A stretch of 64,000 bases of DNA from Comamonadaceae bacterium (GCA_029255645.1 JANLJE010000026.1:1-64000), one strand, 5' to 3'; positions 46,106-55,211 are shown, numbered from the stretch's first letter. The notes: a model not told the origin generated them from the sequence alone. Translations and numbers: made by a program.

Positions 46106-47146
46106 CTAGTTGGCGGGCACGGCCCGCAGGTAAAGGATTTTGCCGTCGGCATCGACGCTGCGCCGCAGCCGACCGGCCTTTTCCAGATGATTGAGATGGG
46201 CAATGGCCTCGCCCATGGCAAACATGGTTTGATGGGTATCCAGGGCGCGGGGAAAGAGCGTGGGCAGCAGCTCCTCCGCTGACCTGGGTACCTCGCAGCT
46301 CTCCTCGAGCAGACGCAGGCGCGCCTCATGATGCGCCTCGAGCGCCGCTACGCGCGCCTGCAAACCCTTGAATGGCAAGCCATGGGAAGGCAAAACCAGT
46401 ACCGAATCGGGCACCAGGGCCTCGAGACGCCTGAGCGAACTCAGATATTGACCCAGGGCGTCGGCCATCGGATTCACGGCAAAGACACTGATATTCGTGC
46501 TTATTCTTGGCAATAACATGTCTCCGGAAATTAACACGCCCTGTTCCGCGCAGTAAAGCGAAGCGTGTTCGGGCGAGTGGCCATAACCGCAAATGACTTG
46601 CCAGGAGCACGCACCCATCGTGAGGTGATCCCCGTCGCGAATCCGCTCGTAGGTCTCGGGAAGCCCGTCCACCCCATGCCGGTAGGCATTGCCCCGCTCG
46701 GCCAGGGCGTTCACGGCGGCAGGACCAAGACCGTGAGCGCAGAACTGGGCCAGCATCGGCCCGGTGCCGTGGCCGGCCATCTCCTGCCAGGACGCATGGG
46801 CGGTCAGGTATTCGCCGGCCGTGCACACCAGGGAAGCGCCCGTCCTTTCCTGCAGCCAATGGGCGAGGCCAAGGTGATCGGGATGGAAATGGGTGGCGAT
46901 GATCCGGGTCAGCGGCCCCTCCAGCCGGGCCAGGATGGCTTCCCACAGGGACTTGATCCGGGGCAGGGCATAGCCGGTGTCCACCAGGGCCCAACCGGCA
47001 CCCTCCTGGATCAGCCAGAGATTGACGTGATCCAGGGCAAAAGGGAGCGGCATGCGCAGCCAGCGCAAACCCGGCAGGAGTTCGCTCCACGCTCCGGGCT
47101 CGGGGGCCTGGGAAAAGGGGTAGATGGGTTCTGGAATAGCCGACAT
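46106..47146 (-). CDS. MBL-fold metallohydrolase
   Basis: IIATHFHPDHLGLAHWLQERTG; HSPEHASLYC; C-terminal winged-helix-like region. Confidence 0.9.
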   Translation of the reverse strand: MSAIPEPIYPFSQAPEPGAWSELLPGLRWLRMPLPFALDHVNLWLIQEGAGWALVDTGYALPRIKSLWEAILARLEGPLTRIIATHFHPDHLGLAHWLQERTGASLVCTAGEYLTAHASWQEMAGHGTGPMLAQFCAHGLGPAAVNALAERGNAYRHGVDGLPETYERIRDGDHLTMGACSWQVICGYGHSPEHASLYCAEQGVLISGDMLLPRISTNISVFAVNPMADALGQYLSSLRRLEALVPDSVLVLPSHGLPFKGLQARVAALEAHHEARLRLLEESCEVPRSAEELLPTLFPRALDTHQTMFAMGEAIAHLNHLEKAGRLRRSVDADGKILYLRAVPAN

Positions 47147-47362
47147 GAATGGGGCAGGACATGCAATCCCGGTGAACTTACCACAAGCCAGGGTTGAAAA
47201 AACGACTGGCTTCATCTTTGAGCAAGGGCCTGCACCGCCGGAAGGAAGTTGCCCTCGGGTCCCAGATGAACGATGACCCGCGCCTGAAGGTGCGGGTCAT
47301 CGTGGCCGGCAGGCGGGAGGAAAGTCGCCGGCCGGCTGAAAAACCGGGGAATGGGAGGAAGG

Positions 47363-47818
47363 TTAACGCCTGCCCTTGCCGCCCCGGGGACCGGCATGAT
47401 GGGCATCAAACACCTTCTGCTGTTCAGGGGTCAGCACGGCGTAGAAGGTTTTCATGGCTTCCAGGCGCTCGGCCATGTAGGCCTGATGCTGCTTCGACAT
47501 TTCCAGCATTTTTTCCATGCGCTCCGGCGCCGTCAGCTTGGCCATGGCTTCCCGATCCGGGTATTTCCAGTCGCCCCGGGGGCCAGACTTTTCGATAAAG
47601 GCTTTCCAGGCCGGTTCCTGCGCGGCAGTCAGTTTCAGATCCTTGTGCAGTTGCTCCTGACGCGCCTGCATGCGTTCTTGCATGCGTTCAGCCTTGGGGC
47701 CGTCGTTCATGCCGTGAGCCATGGGGCCGCAGTCACCCCCCATGTAGGCGAAGGCGGGGCCGGCACCCAGAGCGGCGGCGGCAAGCAGGGTGAGAGCGAT
47801 CTTGCGAGTGGTGTTCAT
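47363..47818 (-). CDS. Spy/CpxP (LTXXQ)-family periplasmic protein
   Basis: Signal peptide; LHKDLKLTAAQEPAWKAFIE and FYAVLTPEQQKVFDAHH. Confidence 0.88.
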   Translation of the reverse strand: MNTTRKIALTLLAAAALGAGPAFAYMGGDCGPMAHGMNDGPKAERMQERMQARQEQLHKDLKLTAAQEPAWKAFIEKSGPRGDWKYPDREAMAKLTAPERMEKMLEMSKQHQAYMAERLEAMKTFYAVLTPEQQKVFDAHHAGPRGGKGRR

Positions 47819-47937
47819 GGTTTTCTCCTGGTTGAACTTCTAGGTTGTGACAGGCTCTATTAAAGACTCTATTTGTGATTTTTGTGTGTCCCACCAAGCT
47901 CCCTTTGTTTCCTTTTGTAACCCCTGGAGGCATTCCC

Positions 47938-48099
47938 ATGGAAAACGAAGCGCTCTACCCCTGCGTCAGCATCTGCACTCCGGACCCGGATTCCGGTTAT
48001 TGCCTGGGTTGCGGCCGCCCCCCTCTGGAATCCCCGGGCATCGTCCATGAGGAAGCCTCTGGCAAGGGGAACGCCGAAAACGTCGAGTCCGATCACTGA
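47938..48099 (+). CDS. DUF1289 small Cys-rich protein
   Basis: CVSICTPDPDSGYCLGCGRP. Confidence 0.8.
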   Translation: MENEALYPCVSICTPDPDSGYCLGCGRPPLESPGIVHEEASGKGNAENVESDH

Positions 48100-48130
48100 G
48101 GACCGGCCCGCAGGCGGTTTCTGACGCTTG

Positions 48131-48186
48131 CGGGCGTCGGACGTCGGACTTCGGGCGTCGGGCGTCTCTCATCTCTCGTCTCTCGT
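48131..48186. repeat. heptad tandem repeat, eight 7-bp units ending exactly at the kamA stop codon
   Basis: + strand: cgggcgt cggacgt cggactt cgggcgt cgggcgt ctctcat ctctcgt ctctcgt | cta(stop). Confidence 0.95.
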
Positions 48187-49530
48187 CTATGACTCGAAGA
48201 AGAACTTGTCCGCGCCGAAGGCCGGGCGCAGCTGGTCGAACCAGGTGGCATCCGGGTCGAAGCGGGCAAAGAAGGGCCGCTGCACCCAGTCTGGGTTACG
48301 GGCCTGGATGAAACGCAGCACGAAGACCGGCTCGCCGGCCACCGTCGTCACCCCCTGGATTTCCACCTTGCCGGGCAAGGCGCTCATGCTCGGACCCCGG
48401 GCGGTGCGGGCGAGGCCGGAAACGCCCTGGATGGCTTCCCGGTAGATTTCCCAGGCCCGCACCAGGGGCACCTCGAAGTAGTTGCGCGCCCCCGTATCCC
48501 GCTCCACGAACAGGTAGTAAGGCACCAGCCCCAGGCTGACCTGGGTGTTCCACATGCGCCGCCAGACCTCGGGATCATCGTTGATGTGCGCCAGCAGCGG
48601 CCCCTGGCAGCGGATCAGGGCGCCGCTTGCTTGCAGGCGGGCGATGGCCTGGCGCACCGCCGGGGTTTCGAGCTCCCGCCAATGGTTGAAATGGGCCATC
48701 AGCGCCACATGCTTGCCGGCCCGGTGCAGGCGCTCGAAGAGGCGCAGCAGATCATCGGCATCCGGTTCTCCCAGAAAGCGGTGCGGCCAGAAGGACAGCG
48801 CCTTGGTGCCGATGCGCACCGTCTGGATATGCTCGAATTCCGGTGCCAGCAGGGGTTCCAGATAGGCCGCCAGATGCCGGGCCTTCATCACCATCGGGTC
48901 GCCGCCGGTGATGAGCAGGTCGGTGACTTCCGGATGGCTCTCGAGATAGCCCAGCAAGGTGGCGGACTCGCTGCTGGCCATGCGCAAGGCCTTGTCACCC
49001 ACGAACTGGGCCCAACGAAAGCAGAAGGTGCAGTAGGCATGGCAGGTCTGCCCCTGGCTGGGAAAGAACAGCACGGTCTCCCGGTATTTGTGCTGGATGC
49101 CGAAAAGGCGGTTGCCCGCCTCGTCCGTGGGGATGTTGAGCTGCATCTGCCCGGCCGGGTGGGGATTCAGATCGGCCCGCACCCGGGCCACGGCCTCCTG
49201 CATCAGGGCCGGATCGGCTTCACCCCGGATGAGATCGGCGATCAGGTCGAAGTGGCGCTCCTCCAGCATGCCTTGCTGGGGAAAGGTGAGCTGGAAGATG
49301 GGATCGTCGGGGACATTGTCCCAGTCGATCAGCTCGTCGATGACGTACTGATTCACCCGGAACGGCAGGACGCAGGACACTACCTGCATGGCAAAACGGA
49401 GATCTTTCGGGAGGCGCCGTAAAGGTGCGATGCGGTCCAGATCCCGCGCGGTGTAGACCTTGAAAGATGGGTGGGCAATCGGCGCCGGGGTTGCAGACTC
49501 CAGAAGCCGGGGAAGCACATGAGCATTCAT
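48187..49530 (-). CDS. kamA: KamA-family radical SAM protein (lysine 2,3-aminomutase-like)
   Basis: Radical SAM motif CHAYCTFCFRW; TDLLITGGDPMVMKARHL. Confidence 0.88.
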   Translation of the reverse strand: MNAHVLPRLLESATPAPIAHPSFKVYTARDLDRIAPLRRLPKDLRFAMQVVSCVLPFRVNQYVIDELIDWDNVPDDPIFQLTFPQQGMLEERHFDLIADLIRGEADPALMQEAVARVRADLNPHPAGQMQLNIPTDEAGNRLFGIQHKYRETVLFFPSQGQTCHAYCTFCFRWAQFVGDKALRMASSESATLLGYLESHPEVTDLLITGGDPMVMKARHLAAYLEPLLAPEFEHIQTVRIGTKALSFWPHRFLGEPDADDLLRLFERLHRAGKHVALMAHFNHWRELETPAVRQAIARLQASGALIRCQGPLLAHINDDPEVWRRMWNTQVSLGLVPYYLFVERDTGARNYFEVPLVRAWEIYREAIQGVSGLARTARGPSMSALPGKVEIQGVTTVAGEPVFVLRFIQARNPDWVQRPFFARFDPDATWFDQLRPAFGADKFFFES

Positions 49531-49661
49531 GGCGGTTCCTCCTTTCGCTTGGGTCCGGGCGTAGTTGCAAGTGCCACGAGCGGGCACAGCCGGACTCCGG
49601 GTTCAATGGACCCGAATTATAGTTGTAGCAAACCTATTTTTACAAATGTAATTGGTGTGAT

Positions 49662-49684
49662 AAAACCCGGGAAGGCTCCCGGGT
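49662..49684 (-). terminator. intrinsic terminator downstream of the M20 gene
   Basis: Minus strand ACCCGGGA-GCCT-TCCCGGGT followed by TTTAT. Confidence 0.75.
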
Positions 49685-49709
49685 ATCCGCCAGGGGGAAG
49701 CCCCCCAGT

Positions 49710-50873
49710 TCAAGCCTGACGCGGTAGCAGTTCCTGGACCAGCTTCACCCAGTAGGTGATCCCGACGGGCAGGGCCTCGTCATTGAAATCATAGTGGGGG
49801 TTATGCAGGGTGCAGCCGCCCGTGCCCGGGCCGTTGCCGAGCCAGACATAGCAGCCCGGCTTTTCCCGCAGCATGTAGGCAAAGTCTTCGGCGCCCATGG
49901 ATGGCAGGGCATCGCTTTGCACCTTGTCTTCTCCGAGAAAACCCAGGGCCGCCCGGCGGCAGGTCTCAGCCTCGGGGGCCGTATTCACCGTGGGCGGGTA
50001 GCGATGCTCGAAAGTCACGCCGATCTGAGCTCCATAGGCGGAGGCCACGCCGCTGCAGAGGCGCTCGATGGAACGCTCCACCAGTTCCTGCACCTCGGGC
50101 TTGAAGCTGCGGATGGTGCCGCGCAGCACGGCTTCTTCCGGGATGATGTTCCAGGCGGACCCGGAGTGGAACTGGGTGACGCTGACCACCGCCGCCTCGC
50201 AGGGATGCAGGTTGCGCGCCGTCACCGTCTGCAGGGCCTGGACCAGATGGCTGGCGGCGACGATGGTGTCCACCCCCTGGTGCGGCATGGCCGCATGGCA
50301 GCCGTGACCGCGCACGGCCAACTCAAAACCGCAGGTGCCGGCCATGACCGGCCCGGGCATGATCGCCATCTCGCCCACGGGAATCCCCGGCCAGTTGTGC
50401 AGGCCATACACGGATTCCACCGGGAATTTCTCGAACAGCCCCGCCTCGAGCATCACCGCCGCCCCTCCCTCGGATTCTTCGGCGGGCTGGAAGATGAACA
50501 CCACCGTACCGTCAAAATCCGGGTGTTCGGCAAGATAGCGGGCCGCCCCCAGGAGCAGGGCCGTATGCCCGTCGTGGCCGCAGGCGTGCATGCAGCCCGG
50601 GTGTCTGGAGTGGTGGGGAAATTCGTTCATCTCGGTCAGCGGCAGGGCATCCATGTCGGCCCGCAGGCCGATCATGCGCTGGCCGGAGCCGGCCTTGAGC
50701 AGACCCACGACTCCGGTACGGGCCAGGCCCTTGTGGACTTCCAGCCCGTAGCGTTCCAGCTCCCGGGCGACGATGTCGGCGGTCCGCTGTTCGTGGAAAG
50801 CCAGTTCCGGGTGGGCGTGGAGGTCCCGGCGCAGGGTCGCAAGTTCGGCGAGAAAGGGGATGTTCAGCAGTTT
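49710..50873 (-). CDS. M20-family amidohydrolase (hippurate hydrolase-like)
   Basis: LRRDLHAHPELAFHEQRTADIVARELE; MHACGHDGHTALLLGAARYL. Confidence 0.93.
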   Translation of the reverse strand, partial: KLLNIPFLAELATLRRDLHAHPELAFHEQRTADIVARELERYGLEVHKGLARTGVVGLLKAGSGQRMIGLRADMDALPLTEMNEFPHHSRHPGCMHACGHDGHTALLLGAARYLAEHPDFDGTVVFIFQPAEESEGGAAVMLEAGLFEKFPVESVYGLHNWPGIPVGEMAIMPGPVMAGTCGFELAVRGHGCHAAMPHQGVDTIVAASHLVQALQTVTARNLHPCEAAVVSVTQFHSGSAWNIIPEEAVLRGTIRSFKPEVQELVERSIERLCSGVASAYGAQIGVTFEHRYPPTVNTAPEAETCRRAALGFLGEDKVQSDALPSMGAEDFAYMLREKPGCYVWLGNGPGTGGCTLHNPHYDFNDEALPVGITYWVKLVQELLPRQA

Positions 50874-50974
50874 CATGGCGATTTGCGGTATCAAACGGGC
50901 CTTTCATTATGCCTGCCTTGCTCCTGAAGCGGTGCTTCGCTAAGGTGCACCCTCCTGACTTTCGGCCTTTCCCC

Positions 50975-51835
50975 ATGGAACTCGTCCTCATCAGCGGTTT
51001 ATCCGGCTCCGGCAAGTCCGTCGCCCTGCACGTCCTGGAAGACCGAGGCTATTACTGCGTGGACAATATGCCCGTCGTGATGCTGGGAGTCCTGGTGAAT
51101 CTGCTGCAGGACGAGGGTTATGCCCGGGCCGCGATCGCCATCGACGCCCGTTCCGGCGGCGGCATCGAAAAGCTGCCGGAAAAGATGGCAAGGATTGCCA
51201 GCCAGGGCATCACCCTCAACTTCCTCTTTCTGGACGCCCAGGATGAGGTGCTGATCAGGCGCTTCTCGGAAACCCGCCGCCGCCACCCCCTGGGTTCGGA
51301 GGAGCGCACCCTGGTGGAGGCCATTGCCGAAGAGCGCCGCCTGCTGCAGCCCATCATGGTCCTGGGCCACCGCATCGACTCCTCCTTCCTGAAGCCTGCC
51401 GCCCTGCGGGAGTGGGTGACCCAGGTCACCGGCGCCCCCACCAATGAGGGGCTGACCCTGCTGTTCCAGTCCTTCGGCTTCAAGCACGGCCTGCCCCAGG
51501 ATGCCGACCTGGTGTTCGACGTGCGCTGCCTGCCCAATCCCTATTACGACCCGGAACTGCGGCCCCATACCGGCAAGGATGAATGCGTCATCCGCTTTCT
51601 CGAAGCCGAGGTCGAAGTGCTGCGCATGCGTGACCACATCCGCGACTTCGTCGCCGCCTGGTTGCCCAGCTACCTGAAGGACAACCGCGCCTACCTGACC
51701 GTGGCCATCGGCTGCACCGGCGGCCAGCATCGCTCGGTGTACCTGGCCGAATGGCTGGGCCACCACTTTACCGGCCTGGTGTCCCGGGTGCTGGTGCGGC
51801 ATCGCTCCCTGGCAGGCCATGACCCTGGCGGCTGA
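50975..51835 (+). CDS. rapZ: RNase adapter protein RapZ
   Basis: MELVLISGLSGSGKSVALHVLEDRGYYCVDNMPV; VAIGCTGGQHRSVYLAEWL. Confidence 0.96.
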   Translation: MELVLISGLSGSGKSVALHVLEDRGYYCVDNMPVVMLGVLVNLLQDEGYARAAIAIDARSGGGIEKLPEKMARIASQGITLNFLFLDAQDEVLIRRFSETRRRHPLGSEERTLVEAIAEERRLLQPIMVLGHRIDSSFLKPAALREWVTQVTGAPTNEGLTLLFQSFGFKHGLPQDADLVFDVRCLPNPYYDPELRPHTGKDECVIRFLEAEVEVLRMRDHIRDFVAAWLPSYLKDNRAYLTVAIGCTGGQHRSVYLAEWLGHHFTGLVSRVLVRHRSLAGHDPGG

Positions 51836-51836
51836 C

Positions 51837-52217
51837 ATGACTGTGCCATGGCTGCGCTTGATCCGCCCCGGCGACTGGCTCGTGATCCTGGCCGCCGCCT
51901 CGGCGGTGGGCGTCAGCTTCCCCTTGCTCTGGCAAGGCGGCCAGGGCGAGCGGGCCATCATCCGCCAGGAAGGCCGGGTCTTCCTGGAAGTGGCCCTGGA
52001 CAAAGCCCGGACCATCCCGGTCCCCGGCCCCTTAGGCACGACCGTGATCGAGATCGCGGCAGGCCGGGCCCGGGTAGCCTCGGACCCGGGACCGCGCCAG
52101 TACTGCGTGCGCCAGGGCTGGCTCTCCCGCGCCGGGGAAATCGCCATCTGCGCCCCCAACCGGGTCAGCCTCGCCATCGGCGGCGGCCAGTCTCCCTATG
52201 ACTCCCTCAATTACTGA
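51837..52217 (+). CDS. NusG-domain-II-containing protein
   Basis: RPGDWLVILAAASAVGVSFPLLW...PGPRQYCVRQGWLSRAGEIAICAPNRVSLAI. Confidence 0.75.
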   Translation: MTVPWLRLIRPGDWLVILAAASAVGVSFPLLWQGGQGERAIIRQEGRVFLEVALDKARTIPVPGPLGTTVIEIAAGRARVASDPGPRQYCVRQGWLSRAGEIAICAPNRVSLAIGGGQSPYDSLNY

Positions 52218-52728
52218 ACTCGAAGTCGGCGCCGACGATGTGCGCATCGCCCGCCTGGCCGCCGCCGCCGTCGGGCTTTCCCTCATCGATGCCGCCATTC
52301 CCATGCCCCTGCCCGGCGTCAAGCCGGGCCTGGCCAACATCGTCACCCTGGTGGTGCTGGCCCGTTACGGCTGGGGCGCCGCCGCCTGGGTGAGCGGCCT
52401 CCGGGTGGTGGCCGGGGGCCTGTTGCTGGGCCAGTTCCTGGCGCCAGGTTTTTTCCTCAGCCTTGCCGGCGCCGTCATGAGCCTTGCCTTCCTGGCCCTG
52501 GCGCGCTGGCTGCCCGGCAGGCTGTTCGGTCCGGTCAGCTGGAGCCTCCTGGCGAGCTTTGCCCACATGGCCGGGCAACTGGCCCTGGCCCGGGCCTGGC
52601 TGATTCCCCATGACGGAGTCTTTCGCCTGGTGCCGGTACTGGCCCTGGCGGCCTTGATTTTTGGCATCATCAACGGCCTCGTGGCCTGCCGCCTGCTGCT
52701 CGACTTCCCCCTAGGAAAAGAATCATGA
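52198..52728 (+). CDS. Gx transporter family (heptaprenyl diphosphate synthase component I-like) membrane protein
   Basis: ARLAAAAVGLSLIDAAIPMPLPGVKPGLANIVTLVVLARYGWG. Confidence 0.8.
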   Translation: MTPSITELEVGADDVRIARLAAAAVGLSLIDAAIPMPLPGVKPGLANIVTLVVLARYGWGAAAWVSGLRVVAGGLLLGQFLAPGFFLSLAGAVMSLAFLALARWLPGRLFGPVSWSLLASFAHMAGQLALARAWLIPHDGVFRLVPVLALAALIFGIINGLVACRLLLDFPLGKES

Positions 52729-53342
52729 ACACCGCGCCTAAAACCGTCTGCCTCGCCTTCACCGGCGCCTCCGGCCTGCCCTACGGCCTGCGCCTCCTGG
52801 AATGCCTGCTGGCCGCGGGCGTGCGGCTGCAACTCCTCTATTCCCAGGCCGCCCAGATCGTCGCCCGCCAGGAACTCGGCCTGGAACTCTCCTCCCGCCC
52901 CGCCGCCACCCGGGAACGGCTGCTCGCCCGCTACCCCGGCCTGCCTGGCACCCTGGAAGTCTATGGCCGGGAAGAATGGTTCGCCCCGGTGGCCTCGGGC
53001 TCCAACCCGCCCGACGCCATGGTGATCTGCCCTTGCAGCATGGGTACCCTCGCCGCCGTCGCCCAGGGCCTGGCCGACAAGCTGATCGAACGGGCCGCCG
53101 ATGTGGTGCTCAAGGAAGGCCGCAAGCTGGTGCTCGTCCCCCGCGAAACGCCCTTCTCCGTCCTCCACCTGGAAAACATGCTGCGCCTTGCCCGGGCAGG
53201 CGCCGTGATCCTGCCCCCCTCCCCCGGCTTCTACCACCAGCCGCAGCAGGTGGCCGACCTGGTGGATTTCGTGGTGGCCCGCATCCTCGACCAGCTGGGG
53301 GTTACGCATCGGCTGATGGCCCGCTGGGGCGAGGCCGTCTAG
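52725..53342 (+). CDS. ubiX: flavin prenyltransferase
   Basis: LAFTGASGLPYGLRLLECLLAAGVRL; PCSMGTLAAVAQGLADKLIERAADVVLKEGRKLVLVPRETPFSVLHLENMLRL. Confidence 0.95.
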   Translation: MNTAPKTVCLAFTGASGLPYGLRLLECLLAAGVRLQLLYSQAAQIVARQELGLELSSRPAATRERLLARYPGLPGTLEVYGREEWFAPVASGSNPPDAMVICPCSMGTLAAVAQGLADKLIERAADVVLKEGRKLVLVPRETPFSVLHLENMLRLARAGAVILPPSPGFYHQPQQVADLVDFVVARILDQLGVTHRLMARWGEAV

Positions 53343-54454
53343 CCGCCTTCCAGCTCCCCGAGCAGGACGGCTACCGGCGCCGGCACCCCGGCGGCCCTGG
53401 CCTCTGCCAGCGGCAGGCAGCACATGCCCGGCTCACCGGCCAGAAGCGGCAGCGCCGCCACCCGGCAGAGGAAGGGCCGGATTTTGAGGCGAAAGTGGGT
53501 AAAGGCATGCTCCCGGGGCGGCAGGGGCTCAAGTTCGAGTGCGCTCAAGCCCCAGCGCGGCAACCGATCGAGCCCCTCCGGCAGGGCAAGCAGACCGCCC
53601 CAGATCCCTACCGGCGGACGCCGTTCGAGCAGCACCTGCCGGCCATCGGTCAGGAGCAGCCACACCGCCTCCCGCTGCCGCCGGGTTTGCGCGGGCTTCG
53701 GGGTCGGGAGGCACGCTTCCCGTCCCTGCTGGTGCGCAAGGCAGGTCGCCGCCAAGGGGCAAGAGGCGCAGCGGGGCTTGCCGCGCTGGCACAAACTCGC
53801 CCCCAGGTCCATCAGCCCCTGGGTATAGGCGCGCATGTCGTCGGCCTGCATGTCGTCAGCCCGCACGTCGTCGGCCTCCATACCATCGCCACCCCTATCG
53901 CCCCCGCTATCCAGGCCCGCCGGCAACAGGGACTCGGCCAGGGACCAGAGCGCCTTTTCCACCCTGCCCACCGGCACGCCTTCGATGGCGAAATGGCGGC
54001 ACAGCACCCGCTTCACATTGCCATCCAGAATCGCCGCCCGCTCCCCATAGGCAAAGGCGGCAATGGCCGCCGCGGTGGACCGGCCCAGGCCCGGAAGCTC
54101 GGCCAACTTGGCCGCCGTGCGCGGAAAAATTCCGCCATGCCGCTCCACCACCTGGCGGGCGCAGGCGTGCAGGTTACGGGCCCGGGCGTAATAGCCCAGG
54201 CCCGCCCAGAGAGCCAGCACCTCTTCCAGAGGCGCCGCGGCCAGGGCCTCCACCGTGGAAAAACGCGCCATGAAGCGCTGGAAATAGGGCAGCACCGTGC
54301 GCACCTGCGTCTGCTGCAGCATGATCTCGGAGAGCCAGATGGGGTAGGGATCACGCCCTCCCTGCCAGGGCAGGTCATGGCGCCCGGAGAGGCGCTGCCA
54401 GCGCACCACCCGGTCGGCAAAATCGCTAGCGGCAGCCGCGTTGATTACATCCAT
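53339..54454 (-). CDS. mutY: A/G-specific adenine glycosylase
   Basis: DPYPIWLSEIMLQQTQVRTVLPYFQRFMARFSTVEALAAAPLEEVLALWAGLGYYARARNL; GLMDLGASLCQRGKPRCASCPLAATC; NUDIX-like C-terminus. Confidence 0.96.
   Translation of the reverse strand: MDVINAAAASDFADRVVRWQRLSGRHDLPWQGGRDPYPIWLSEIMLQQTQVRTVLPYFQRFMARFSTVEALAAAPLEEVLALWAGLGYYARARNLHACARQVVERHGGIFPRTAAKLAELPGLGRSTAAAIAAFAYGERAAILDGNVKRVLCRHFAIEGVPVGRVEKALWSLAESLLPAGLDSGGDRGGDGMEADDVRADDMQADDMRAYTQGLMDLGASLCQRGKPRCASCPLAATCLAHQQGREACLPTPKPAQTRRQREAVWLLLTDGRQVLLERRPPVGIWGGLLALPEGLDRLPRWGLSALELEPLPPREHAFTHFRLKIRPFLCRVAALPLLAGEPGMCCLPLAEARAAGVPAPVAVLLGELEGG
53834..53893. repeat. 15-bp in-frame tandem repeat inside mutY encoding (M/V)(R/Q/E)ADD units
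   Basis: catgtcgtcggcctg / catgtcgtcagcccg / cacgtcgtcggcctc / degenerate cataccatcgccacc. Confidence 0.9.
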
Positions 54455-54512
54455 ATGTCGACAAAAAAGCGCTAAGGGGCGGATAATACGCGCTTTTTTC
54501 AAGCCACCCGCC

Positions 54513-55031
54513 ATGACCGTGACCGTCCTGCCCTCTGACCCCACCCTCCCAGCCAGTTTCGATAGCCGCGCCTTTCGCCATGCTCTCGGCTGTTTCGCCA
54601 CCGGGGTTACGGTCGTCACAGCCCAGGCAGCGGACGGTAAACTCATGGGACTGACGGTGAACTCCTTCAGCTCCGTCTCCCTGGAGCCGCCCTTGGTGCT
54701 CTGGAGCCTGGCCGCCTCCTCCCCCAATCTGGAAGGCTTTCAGCGCGCCAGCCACTACGCCATCAATGTATTGGCCCTGGACCAGGAAGCCACTTCCAAC
54801 CACTTCGCCACCCGCCAGGAAGACAAGTTTTCCGGCCTCGAATGGACCCCCGGCCTGGGCGGCGCCCCCCTGCTCCCCGGCTGCCACGCCCGCTTCGAAG
54901 TGCGCAACGAATTCCACTACCCGGGCGGCGACCACCTGATCTTCATCGGCCACGTCGAACGCTTCAGCGCCCAACCCGATGTCTCCCCCCTGCTCTTCCA
55001 CTGCGGCCGCTACCGGCAGCTGGCCCCCTGA
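54513..55031 (+). CDS. flavin reductase-family protein
   Basis: FRHALGCFATGVTVVTAQAADGKLMGLTVNSFSSVSLEPPLVLWSL. Confidence 0.93.
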   Translation: MTVTVLPSDPTLPASFDSRAFRHALGCFATGVTVVTAQAADGKLMGLTVNSFSSVSLEPPLVLWSLAASSPNLEGFQRASHYAINVLALDQEATSNHFATRQEDKFSGLEWTPGLGGAPLLPGCHARFEVRNEFHYPGGDHLIFIGHVERFSAQPDVSPLLFHCGRYRQLAP

Positions 55032-55183
55032 AGCACCCGGGAAGATTCAGCGCCGCCTTGCCTGAGAGCGTCGAGGGATTGTCTCCTTGCTTGGCAAGAC
55101 ACACGGATCAAGTACCCCGCGGGAATGGCAGGACCATCCCGACTCCGTTACTTGTGCATCGTACGGAGCGAGGCAAGCCAGGT

Positions 55184-55211
55184 GTGATCGCGAACCCGTG
55201 ATCGCGAACCC
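55184..55211. repeat. 14-bp tandem duplication (gtgatcgcgaaccc x2) upstream of tRNA-Gly
   Basis: Two perfect consecutive units. Confidence 0.95.

Noticed and set aside
47212-47409. 65-aa minus-strand ORF (…VIVHLGPEGNFLPAVQALAQR)
   Set aside because: Overlaps the 3' end of the Spy-like gene and a strong hairpin; no confident homology, so not called
48131-48186. Possible coding extension of kamA through the repeat
   Set aside because: Array begins after an in-frame TAG and the 7-bp period would shift frame; treated as non-coding
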